Assembly: GCF_016925495.1 (NCBI RefSeq) | Contig: NZ_CP070491.1 | Location: forward strand, 3,918,001-3,982,000 | Origin: Methylococcus sp. EFPC2 | Lineage (GTDB): Bacteria; Pseudomonadota; Gammaproteobacteria; Methylococcales; Methylococcaceae | Length of the DNA: 64,000 nucleotides | Reading direction: 5' to 3' | Shown here: in pieces, positions 53,338 to 61,502 of the stretch | Numbering within the stretch: the stretch's first letter is position 1 | Layout: every line of letters starts with the position of its first letter | Notes under the pieces: model-generated | What the model was told of the DNA's origin: nothing | Database searches by the model: none | The model's input: only the letters and a program-made list of their open reading frames with translations | Made by a program: the position numbers and the translations under genes

Positions 53338-54387
53338 ATGGATAAGAATTTGTTTTTGAAGGCCTTTGCCTTGGCCAGTCTGGCGACTGTAGCTCTGGCG
53401 GCACAAGCCGACGGCACCTACGATGATCGTTACTACATCGCTCCGTTCGGAACCTTCGTGAAGCCGGGCGGCGATCGCGAGCTGAAGGAAGGCTGGGGCG
53501 CCGGCCTGGGCGTCGGCCGTGCGATCAACGAATATTTCAATGTCGAACTGCGCGGTTTCTGGCAGGGCCTGGATGGCGAACACCGCGGCGGACGCGCCGA
53601 TTTAACCGGCGGTGGCGTGGATCTCCAATACTACCTGCAGCGCGATACCTTCTCGCCGTACACCGTTATCGGCCTGGGTGGCTTGAACACCAGCGCCAAT
53701 GGCAAGAGCGGTGCTTCCTTTTTCGGTGAGGCCGGTGTGGGTGCGAGCTATGAGTTGCTCGACAATCTCCAGTTGCGCGCCGATGTTCGTTATCGCTACA
53801 ACAACGAAGGTAACTCGGGCGTATTGCCGAACGGCAACGAGTTCCACGATCTGGTGGTCAATGCCGGTTTCGTGATTCCTTTCGGCGACAAGCCTGCACC
53901 GACCCGGATCGAACCCGTGGCGGCAGCGCCGGCGCCCAAGCCCGAGTGTTCCACGCGCGATTCCGACCACGACGGCGTTAGCGATTGCGAAGACAAGTGC
54001 CCCAACACACTGAAAGGCGCGAAGGTCGACGAGACCGGCTGCCCCATCCGTATCGAGCTGAAGGGCGTGAACTTCCACGTCGATTCTGCTGAACTCACTC
54101 CGACGGCCAAGTCGATCCTCGACGACGTGGCAGCCCAGTTGGCCGCCTACCCGATCAAGAAGGACATCGAAGTCCAGGGGCACACCAGCAGCGAGGCGAG
54201 CGCGGCTCACAACCTGAAGCTGTCGGTCCGCCGTTCGCAGTCGGTCGCCGACTACCTGAAGCGCAAGGGCGTCACCAACACCCTGCACGCCAAGGGCTAC
54301 GGCGAGGATTATCCGATCGCCGACAACAGCACCGAAGCCGGCCGCGAGAAGAACCGCCGCGTAGAGCTGATCTGGATCGGCGACTGA
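53338..54387 (+). CDS. OmpA family outer-membrane protein
   Basis: A 349-aa protein: signal peptide (AFALASLATVALAAQA), an eight-stranded OmpA-like barrel (about 27-185), a Pro/Ala linker, a thrombospondin type 3-like calcium repeat (DSDHDGVSDCEDKCPNT) and a C-terminal OmpA peptidoglycan-binding domain (LKGVNFHVDSAELTP, NLKLSVRRSQSVADYL, NRRVELIW). It anchors the outer membrane to the cell wall. A strong terminator follows, so it is transcribed alone. Confidence 0.92.
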   Translation: MDKNLFLKAFALASLATVALAAQADGTYDDRYYIAPFGTFVKPGGDRELKEGWGAGLGVGRAINEYFNVELRGFWQGLDGEHRGGRADLTGGGVDLQYYLQRDTFSPYTVIGLGGLNTSANGKSGASFFGEAGVGASYELLDNLQLRADVRYRYNNEGNSGVLPNGNEFHDLVVNAGFVIPFGDKPAPTRIEPVAAAPAPKPECSTRDSDHDGVSDCEDKCPNTLKGAKVDETGCPIRIELKGVNFHVDSAELTPTAKSILDDVAAQLAAYPIKKDIEVQGHTSSEASAAHNLKLSVRRSQSVADYLKRKGVTNTLHAKGYGEDYPIADNSTEAGREKNRRVELIWIGD

Positions 54388-54414
54388 TCCGTCTTCAGCC
54401 TCCGCGTACTACCG

Positions 54415-54446
54415 AACAAACCCGCCGCATGGCGGGTTTGTTTTTT
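54415..54446 (+). terminator. Rho-independent terminator after the OmpA-like gene
   Basis: A 12-bp perfect stem AACAAACCCGCC / GGCGGGTTTGTT with loop GCAT and a T-run continuing to 54446, 28 nt after the stop. Confidence 0.93.
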
Positions 54447-54496
54447 GCGGGTGACCAAGCGCGTTGTGCTACTATCTAGCCCAAGTTATAGGGTTG

Positions 54497-54928
54497 GTGG
54501 ACATCGTGATCATCGCGTTGCGCTCCCAAAGTTACCGTTCTTGCCTGCACATCCTGGTGTATGTGTTGCTGGTGAGTTGGTTGGCTTCCATTGTCTCGTC
54601 CACCTGTGTCATGCCCGCTTCCTGGCGCGCCACTCTCGTTTCCCTCTCCGCACCGGCAGGATGTCCGGACCACGGGCATACCCTGGGACATGAGCCACGC
54701 CCCACGCCGGACTGCTCCTTCAAATCCTGCCTGGTACACGCCCTCGACCCGACTCTGGGGTACGAGGAGTCCAAACCGCAGATTCCAGTGTTCGGGCTGT
54801 TCCTGCTCGGGTTCATAGTCATCCCCCTCCCCGCACAAATCCGCTCCTGCCTGTTGTGCCGTACCGCGGGTCCACCGGCCGGCCGGCACGTTCCCCTCAT
54901 CTACCGCTACTGCGTCCTGCTGAATTAG
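54497..54928 (+). CDS. Small Cys/His-containing membrane protein at the head of the efflux operon
   Basis: About 143 aa if started at GTG 54497; GTG 54464 would add 11 residues. Two hydrophobic segments (LHILVYVLLVSWLASIVSS and IPVFGLFLLGFIVIPL) flank a loop with several Cys and His residues (CPDHGHTLGHE, CSFKSCLVHAL). It resembles in layout the small exported metal-related proteins that precede copper or CzcCBA-type operons, but I do not recognise a named family. It lies between the ompA-like terminator and the lipoprotein gene on the same strand. Start and function are uncertain. Confidence 0.5.
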   Translation: MDIVIIALRSQSYRSCLHILVYVLLVSWLASIVSSTCVMPASWRATLVSLSAPAGCPDHGHTLGHEPRPTPDCSFKSCLVHALDPTLGYEESKPQIPVFGLFLLGFIVIPLPAQIRSCLLCRTAGPPAGRHVPLIYRYCVLLN

Positions 54929-55089
54929 CCCACGGGGGCTAAACCACGCGCCATTACGGCGAGGGGCCGTCGTGCACCTTGCTGAAACCGGCGTTGCGAG
55001 GGCGGAAGGACGCCCGTCCGCTCCCAGGACCCCGAGCACAAGGAAAGGCTTTTGATTAAACGATGTCATCGACCGATCGGAGTTGTGCC

Positions 55090-55449
55090 ATGAACAACGT
55101 CATCAAGACTTTGCTGTTTGCATTCGTTATCGCCGGGCTATTGGCTGGCTGCGCCCAGCCCAATCCTCACCCCATGGACATGAGCGCGGCGGTGCAAAGC
55201 GCCAAGACCAGAACGGACCACGAGGCACTGGCCACCCATTACGAGCAGGCGGCCAGGGATGCGGAAGCGGCGGTTAAGGAACACCGGAGCCTGCTCGACC
55301 AGTACAAGGCGCAGAGCTATCTGTACGGCAGGCAGGCGGCCACGGTTCAGGCGCATTGCGAAGCGCTGATCCGCTCGTACGAGCAAGTGGCGAAGGCGAA
55401 CAAGGAACTGGCTGCATTGCACCATAGCCTGGGCCAGACTGTGAAATGA
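55090..55449 (+). CDS. Small helical lipoprotein
   Basis: A 119-aa protein from ATG 55090. The signal peptide LLFAFVIAGLLAGC ends in a lipobox with Cys near residue 21; the mature part starts with His/Met residues (PNPHPMDM) and continues as one long charged helix (HYEQAARDAEAAVKEHRSLLDQYKAQS), probably coiled-coil. It lies 66 bp upstream of the outer-membrane efflux gene and may act with it in the periplasm. Family unknown. Confidence 0.75.
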   Translation: MNNVIKTLLFAFVIAGLLAGCAQPNPHPMDMSAAVQSAKTRTDHEALATHYEQAARDAEAAVKEHRSLLDQYKAQSYLYGRQAATVQAHCEALIRSYEQVAKANKELAALHHSLGQTVK

Positions 55450-55515
55450 GCAGAATCGCGCGAGAAGCCCGCATGCGGGCTTCTCGGCCGCGCCGCAACG
55501 GGAAGGAGCAACGCC

Positions 55516-56733
55516 ATGAAACCGCTTATCCTTGGGCTGGTTCTGTTATGGCCCTGGTGGTGCTGCGCGGAGGGCCTCAGTACACAGGCTAGCCTGGAAC
55601 GGCTGGTCGAGGAGGCGCGGGAGCGCAACCCCGACATCCAGGCGGCGCGCCGGCGCTGGGAGTCTTCCCGGGCCGTGATTCCGCAGGTGCAGACCCTGCC
55701 CGATCCCAAGCTGATCGTCGGCTACAAGGACATGGCGCCGCAGCGGGAGTTGATGTACGGCGCGAGCCAGGAAGTGCCTTTTCCCGGCAAGCTGCGCCTC
55801 AAGGGTGAGATCGCCTCGCGCGATGCCGAGCGCATGGAGCAGGATTATCGGGCGACCGAGTTGGCGGTCGTCGCCCGGCTCAAGGAAGCCTATTACGACC
55901 TGCACTACGTTCATGATGCGATCGACGTGCTGGGTAAAACCAAGCAACTGTTGGAAGAGTTCGAGGCCACCGCAACGGCCCGCTATTCCGTCGGGCAATC
56001 CGCCCAGCAGGACGTGTTGCGCGCGCAGACCGAGATCTCCCGCCTGCTGGCCCGCCTGGCTTCCCTGGAACAAAAGCGGCAATCGCTGCACGCGGACATC
56101 AACCGCATCCTCAACCGCTTGCCCGCAGACCCGCTCGCGCCGCCGGGAGAATTGGCGTTCACGCGGCTGCGCCATGTCCCCGCCGAGCTGAACACGCTCT
56201 TGGAACAGTCCTCCCCTCTCTTGCACGGCCAACAAAAGAATCTGGAACGGGGCGATCAGACCATCGCCCTGGCCAAGCGGGAGTATTACCCGGACTTCGA
56301 GCTGGACGCGCGGGGACTGCACGACAATGCCATGAAGACCGACGGCTACCAGGTCATGCTGAACGTCAAGGTGCCGCTCTATTACGCCAGCAAGCAGCGA
56401 GAAGGCGTGAACGAGGCGGTGGCGGGACGCGAAGCCGCCTACCAGGAACTGGTGGCCCTGCGGCAGGAATTGCTGGCCCGCATCCGGGACAATCTGGCCC
56501 AGGCCGAACGCGCGGACAAACTCGTCAATCTGCTGAAAGGGGCCATCATCCCGCAATCGCGCCTGACCCTCGCTGCCGCCCAGGCGAGTTATGCGGTCGG
56601 TAAGGTGGATTTCCTCACCCTGCTCAACAGCCTGCTGACCCTGCAGGAAAACGAGCTGGAGTTCCACAGCGAGCTGACCGAGCACGAGAAGGCCGTGGCC
56701 CGGCTGGAAGGCATCCTGGGGGAAGCGCCATGA
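55516..56733 (+). CDS. TolC-like outer-membrane factor (CusC/CzcC type)
   Basis: A 405-aa outer-membrane efflux protein with signal peptide (MKPLILGLVLLWPWWCCAEG) and the internally duplicated helical/barrel pattern of the OEP family (RNPDIQAARRRWESS, DFELDARGLHDNAM, LLKGAIIPQSRLTLAAAQASYAVGKVDFLTLLNS). It forms the outer-membrane duct of a tripartite RND pump. The ATGA overlap with the adaptor gene shows co-translation. Confidence 0.9.
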   Translation: MKPLILGLVLLWPWWCCAEGLSTQASLERLVEEARERNPDIQAARRRWESSRAVIPQVQTLPDPKLIVGYKDMAPQRELMYGASQEVPFPGKLRLKGEIASRDAERMEQDYRATELAVVARLKEAYYDLHYVHDAIDVLGKTKQLLEEFEATATARYSVGQSAQQDVLRAQTEISRLLARLASLEQKRQSLHADINRILNRLPADPLAPPGELAFTRLRHVPAELNTLLEQSSPLLHGQQKNLERGDQTIALAKREYYPDFELDARGLHDNAMKTDGYQVMLNVKVPLYYASKQREGVNEAVAGREAAYQELVALRQELLARIRDNLAQAERADKLVNLLKGAIIPQSRLTLAAAQASYAVGKVDFLTLLNSLLTLQENELEFHSELTEHEKAVARLEGILGEAP

Positions 56734-57962
56734 ATCCGCGCTTCCGCGACCTGTTCATCGGCCTAGTCTTCGGCGTCCTGGCCAGCCTGGTTTTCGTGAG
56801 CATCTACCGCACCGAAACCCCGGTCGTCGCCAGGGTCGAACCGGAGCCAGCCCCCGCCGTGGCTCCGGAGCACGCAGGCCACGTCGGCCATGCCTCCGAA
56901 CCCAAAGTCGACCACACCGCCCATGCGCCGGCGGCATCGGAACATAGCCTGCTCATCGGTCTGGAGCGGCTGCAGTCCATTGGCGTCAAGTTCGAGCCGG
57001 CCGCCTTGCGCCCGCTGGAGCGGACCATACGCACGGTCGGACGGGTGGAGGTGGACGAACGCTATCTCGCCCGCGTCACGGTCAAGCTGGAGGGCTGGAT
57101 CGACCGGCTTTACGTCAACTACACCGGGGAGTCGGTCAAACAAGGCCAGATCCTGTTCACGCTCTACAGCCCGGAACTGCTGGCCACCCAGGAGGAATAC
57201 CTGATCGCGTTGCGCAGCAGCCGCACGCTGGGGAAAAGCGAATTCCCCGAAGTGGCCGAAGGCGCCCATTCCCTGCTGGAGGCCTCGCGCCGGCGGTTGC
57301 GGCTGTGGGACATCCGGGAAAACCATATCCGCGACCTGGAGCGTACCGGGCAGGTCGTGACCGCCTTGCCTATCCATGCCCCGCTTTCCGGCACGGTGAT
57401 CAGCAAGACGGCCGTGGCGGGCATGCAGACCAGGCCGGGCGAGGAGTTGTACACCATCGCCGATTTGTCGCATATCTGGATCGTGGGCGACATCTACGAA
57501 TACGAGATGCCGCTGATCGCCGTCGGGCAGAAGGCCGGCGTCAGCCTGTCCTACGCGCCGGATTCCACCTTGCAGGCGCATATCGGCTTCATCTATCCCA
57601 CCGTGGATCCGCAGACCCGCACCGCCAAGGTTCGCTTCGAGCTGGACAATCCGGGCGAAAAGCTCAAACCCGGCATGTACACCAACCTGGAGCTGAAGAT
57701 TCCGCTCGGCTTGAGGCTGGCCGTACCCAAGGACGCCGTGCTGGAATCCGGCGAGCGGCAGGTCGTGTTCATCCATTCGGGGGAAGGACGGATCGAATGG
57801 CGCAACGCCAAAATCGGCCTGCGCAGTGGCGACAGGGTGGAGATCCTGGAGGGTGTGCATGAAGGCGAGCACGTCGTCACCTCGGCCAACTTTCTCATCG
57901 ATTCCGAGAGCCAGTTGAAGGCGGCGATCGGTGGCATGCCCGGCGCGACACACCAGCACTGA
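56730..57962 (+). CDS. Efflux RND periplasmic adaptor, heavy-metal type (CusB-like)
   Basis: A 410-aa membrane-fusion protein. One N-terminal anchor (FIGLVFGVLASLVFVSIY) is followed by a His-rich stretch (EHAGHVGHASEPKVDHTAHA), a likely metal-binding entry site, then the MFP domains: barrel-sandwich (GWIDRLYVNYTGESVKQGQ), helical hairpin (about 150-210) and beta-barrel (GTVISKTAVAGMQTRPGEEL; VGDIYEYEMPLIAVGQ). It links pump and outer-membrane duct and in Cus systems passes Cu(I)/Ag(I) to CusA. Confidence 0.9.
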   Translation: MNPRFRDLFIGLVFGVLASLVFVSIYRTETPVVARVEPEPAPAVAPEHAGHVGHASEPKVDHTAHAPAASEHSLLIGLERLQSIGVKFEPAALRPLERTIRTVGRVEVDERYLARVTVKLEGWIDRLYVNYTGESVKQGQILFTLYSPELLATQEEYLIALRSSRTLGKSEFPEVAEGAHSLLEASRRRLRLWDIRENHIRDLERTGQVVTALPIHAPLSGTVISKTAVAGMQTRPGEELYTIADLSHIWIVGDIYEYEMPLIAVGQKAGVSLSYAPDSTLQAHIGFIYPTVDPQTRTAKVRFELDNPGEKLKPGMYTNLELKIPLGLRLAVPKDAVLESGERQVVFIHSGEGRIEWRNAKIGLRSGDRVEILEGVHEGEHVVTSANFLIDSESQLKAAIGGMPGATHQH

Positions 57963-57971
57963 GACAGGGCC

Positions 57972-60900
57972 ATGGTCGAAAAACTCATCGAGTTTTGCGC
58001 CGGCAACCGGCTCGTCGTCCTGCTTCTGGTGCTGGCCTTGTCGGGCGGCGGTTACTGGTCCATGAAGCAGACGCCCATAGACGCGCTGCCCGATCTCTCC
58101 GATACCCAGGTCATCGTCTATACGCCCTGGATGGGGCGCTCCCCGGACCTAGTGGAAGACCAGGTCACCTATCCCATCATCACCGCCCTGCTGTCGGCCC
58201 CCAATGTCACCGTGGTACGGGGCTTTTCCGATTTCGGTTATTCCTACGTCTACGTCTTGTTCAAGGACGGCACCGACATTTATTGGGCACGTTCCCGCGT
58301 GCTGGAATATCTCAACCAGTTGGCCGGCAAGCTGCCGGAAGGCGTGGCGCCACAGCTCGGGCCGGACGCCACGGCGGTCGGCTGGGTGTATCAATATGCC
58401 CTGGTGGACACGAGCGGTCAGCAGGACCTGGCCTCGCTGCGCTCATTCCAGGACTGGTATTTGCGCTACTGGTTGCGCAGCGTCGACGGGGTGGCCGAAG
58501 TGGCGAGCGTGGGTGGATTCGTGCGTCAGTACCAGATCGCCCTCGACCCCAACAAAGTGCTGGCCTACCGGCTCAACCTGAACGAGATCATCGAGAAGGT
58601 ACGCATGAGCAACCTCGACGTCGGCGGGCGGGTCGTCGAGTTTTCCGGCATCGAATACATGATACGCGGGCGGGGCTACATCAGGTCCACACACGACATC
58701 GAACAGATTGCCGTCGGCGCCAACCCCAGCGGTACACCCGTCCTGCTGCGCGAGGTGGCGACGGTCAGCCTCGGTCCGGACATGCGGCGCGGGCTCGTGG
58801 AACTCGATGGCAAAGGCGAGGCGGTGGGTGGGGTGGTCATCATGCGCTACGGCGAGGACGCGATGGAGGTCATAGACCGCGTCAAGGCCAAGCTCAAGGA
58901 GGTGGAAGCCTCGCTGCCCAAGGGCGTGAAGATCGTGACCGCTTACGATCGCAGCGACCTCATCCGCGGTGCGGTGGCCACCGCCAACGAAAACCTGCTG
59001 GAGGAACTCGTCACGGTCAGCGTGCTGATCGTGGTGTTCCTGCTGCATTTCCGCTCGGCCTTGATCCCCATCCTGACCCTGCCCATCGCCATCCTGATTG
59101 CATTCATCCCCATGCATATCCTCGGGGTCGGCATGAACATCATGTCCATAGGCGGCATCATCGTCGCCGTGGGCGACATGGTGGACGCCTCCATCGTGAT
59201 GGTGGACAACGCCCACCGGAGGCTGGAGGAATGGGAAAGGAACGGGAAGGCGGGCGAACGCCGCCGGGTACTGATCGATTCCGCCAAGGAGGTTGGCCCG
59301 CCGATATTCGCATCGCTCTTGGTGATCGCCGTCGCCTTCATGCCGGTGTTCACCCTGGAAGCCCAGGAAGGCCGGCTGTTCAAGCCGCTGGCCCTGACCA
59401 AGAACCTGTCCATCGCCGTCAGCGCGGTGCTGGCCGTGACGCTGATTCCGGCCCTGCTGTCTTTCTTCGTCCGCGGACGCATCATCCCGGAGCGGCGCAA
59501 TCCGGTCAGCCAGCTATTGCAATGGGCCTACGCACCCGTGCTGAGACTGGCCCTGCGTTATCGCGTATCGCTGGTGGTCTTGGCCTTGGCGCTGGTGGCG
59601 AGCATCGCCGTACCCTTTCAGCGCATGGGGTCGGAATTCATGCCGCCTCTGTACGAAGGCACCATCCTTTACATGCCGACCACCTTGCCGGGCATCTCGG
59701 TCACCGAGGCGGGCAGGCTCCTGCAGCAGATGGACCGCAAGCTCATGGCCTTTCCCGAGGTCGAGCATGTGTTCGGCAAGTCCGGCCGCGCCGAGACCTC
59801 CACCGACCCGGCGCCTTTCTCCATGATGGAAATCGTGGTGGAGCTCAAGCCCAAGGCGCAATGGCGGGCGGGCCTGGGCTACGAAGACCTGATCGCCGAG
59901 ATGGACCGCGCCCTGCAATTTCCCGGCGTGACCAATGCCTGGACCATGCCGATCAAGGCGCGCATCGACATGCTGTCCACCGGCGTGCGCACGCCGGTCG
60001 GCATCAAGATATTCGGGCCGGATCTGAAGCGCATCGAGGAGATCGGCATGTCCATCGAGTCAGCGGCACAAGCCGTGCCCGGCACCCGCAGCGTTTATGC
60101 CGAGCGGGTGTCGGGCGGCTATTTCCTGGATTTCACGGTCAAGCGCGAGGAGATCGCCCGTTACGGGTTCACCGTCGCGGACATCAGCAAGATCATCGAA
60201 TCGGCCATAGGGGGGGAAAGTATCACCACCACCGTCGAGGGACGCGAGCGCTATTCCGTCAATCTGCGCTATCTGCGGGAGTTGCGCGACGACGTGGACA
60301 AACTGGGCCGACTGACGGTCAGCGCGCCCGGCGGCGCCCAGGTGCCCATCGCCCAGCTCGCCGACATCCGCATGGTGAGCGGTCCCTCGATGATACGCGA
60401 CGAAGACGGCATGTTGTCCGGCTACGTCTACGTGGACATGACCGGGCGCGACGTGGGCGGCTATGTGGACGACTTGAAGCGGGTCGTGAAGGAACGCATC
60501 GAATTGCCGGCGGGCTATACCCTGACCTGGTCGGGCCAATACGAATTCATGGAACGCGTGCGGGAGCGGCTGAGCCTGTTCATCCCGCTGACGCTGGCCA
60601 TCATCTTCGTGCTCTATTACTTCACCTTCCGTTCGGTCGCCCAGACCCTCATGGTCATGCTGGGCGTGCCGCTCGCCCTGGTCGGCGGGATGTGGACCTT
60701 GTACGGACTCGGCTACCACCTCAGCATCGCCGTCTGGGTCGGGTTGATCGCCCTGGCCGGCGTCGCGGCCGAAACCAGCGCGGTGATGCTGTCCTACCTG
60801 GATGAAGCGGTCCGCCGCCGCCGGGATGCCGGCCGACTCAACGGCGTGGAGGATTTGCTGGAAGCGGTGCACACCGGCGCCATGGAGCGCATACGCCCGG

Positions 60901-61076
60901 TGATGATGACGGGCTTGGCCAACATCGTCGGCTTGTTTCCGACCATGCTGGCGACCGGCATAGGCGCGGACGTGATGAAGCGTCTCGCCGCTCCGATGAT
61001 AGGCGGCATCGGTTCGGCCATGCTGCTGACCCTGCTGGTCATCCCGGCGATCTACGTAATCTGGCGCGGGCGCTAG
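57972..61076 (+). CDS. cusA: Heavy-metal efflux RND pump, CusA-type (Cu(I)/Ag(I))
   Basis: A 1034-aa inner-membrane proton/metal antiporter of the HME-RND family. It shows the RND layout of TM1, a large periplasmic loop, TM2-6 (with GDMVDASIVMVDNAHRRLEEW after GGIIVAVG), a second loop and TM8-12 (ALAGVAAETSAVML). The cleft region has TMPIKARIDMLSTGVRTP; Met-containing forms of this segment mark Cu/Ag pumps, whereas divalent-cation CzcA pumps differ. Methionines at about 618 and 667 are candidate ligands. The genes 54497-61076 form one operon for copper or silver tolerance. Assignment to Cu/Ag rather than Co/Zn/Cd is likely but not certain. Confidence 0.85.
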   Translation: MVEKLIEFCAGNRLVVLLLVLALSGGGYWSMKQTPIDALPDLSDTQVIVYTPWMGRSPDLVEDQVTYPIITALLSAPNVTVVRGFSDFGYSYVYVLFKDGTDIYWARSRVLEYLNQLAGKLPEGVAPQLGPDATAVGWVYQYALVDTSGQQDLASLRSFQDWYLRYWLRSVDGVAEVASVGGFVRQYQIALDPNKVLAYRLNLNEIIEKVRMSNLDVGGRVVEFSGIEYMIRGRGYIRSTHDIEQIAVGANPSGTPVLLREVATVSLGPDMRRGLVELDGKGEAVGGVVIMRYGEDAMEVIDRVKAKLKEVEASLPKGVKIVTAYDRSDLIRGAVATANENLLEELVTVSVLIVVFLLHFRSALIPILTLPIAILIAFIPMHILGVGMNIMSIGGIIVAVGDMVDASIVMVDNAHRRLEEWERNGKAGERRRVLIDSAKEVGPPIFASLLVIAVAFMPVFTLEAQEGRLFKPLALTKNLSIAVSAVLAVTLIPALLSFFVRGRIIPERRNPVSQLLQWAYAPVLRLALRYRVSLVVLALALVASIAVPFQRMGSEFMPPLYEGTILYMPTTLPGISVTEAGRLLQQMDRKLMAFPEVEHVFGKSGRAETSTDPAPFSMMEIVVELKPKAQWRAGLGYEDLIAEMDRALQFPGVTNAWTMPIKARIDMLSTGVRTPVGIKIFGPDLKRIEEIGMSIESAAQAVPGTRSVYAERVSGGYFLDFTVKREEIARYGFTVADISKIIESAIGGESITTTVEGRERYSVNLRYLRELRDDVDKLGRLTVSAPGGAQVPIAQLADIRMVSGPSMIRDEDGMLSGYVYVDMTGRDVGGYVDDLKRVVKERIELPAGYTLTWSGQYEFMERVRERLSLFIPLTLAIIFVLYYFTFRSVAQTLMVMLGVPLALVGGMWTLYGLGYHLSIAVWVGLIALAGVAAETSAVMLSYLDEAVRRRRDAGRLNGVEDLLEAVHTGAMERIRPVMMTGLANIVGLFPTMLATGIGADVMKRLAAPMIGGIGSAMLLTLLVIPAIYVIWRGR

Positions 61077-61316
61077 CCGCCACGCTGGACTTGAGTCCGC
61101 TCCCCCTTATCGGGCGCCGAGGTGTGGCCCCTCGACACCGACGTGGAAATTACAGACACCGTGCCCGGGTGTTCCGGGATGTGGCCGTAGGGAAGACCGA
61201 TAGCGTCGGTCGACCATAGCGGTTGCGTTGAATGGATTATCAACGATGGGCGGCACCCTAGTTCCACGAACAAGTGGCAAACTCCAAGCTCTACTGTGTT
61301 TCAATATATTCCTTTT

Positions 61317-61372
61317 GTTCATAAGCATGTAAGTATCATGTCATTTACGGAATAAAGCCGAGTTTGTATAGT
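61317..61372 (+). promoter_or_regulatory. Candidate PhoB box and -10 upstream of the porin gene
   Basis: GTTCAT (61317), TGTAAG (61328) and TGTCAT (61339) follow each other at 11-bp steps, and TATAGT (61367-61372) is a good -10. The porin ATG is 130 nt further on. The rest of the 426-bp gap after the efflux operon holds nothing recognisable. Confidence 0.55.
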
Positions 61373-61502
61373 TCCGCGCGCTTTATCCAGTGTTCGTGAC
61401 ATGAGGAAATGGTCCACCGTACCGATGGCGACCCAAACCATTTGCGACTCATAAGCGAACTCACCGGACTGCCGGAAGTTCTTTAGCCACTGGAGTGAAT
61501 CC

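Noticed and set aside
57995-60805. 936-codon frame overlapping the RND pump gene
   Set aside because: Long only because of high GC; Arg/Gly/His-rich translation is a frame shadow of cusA.
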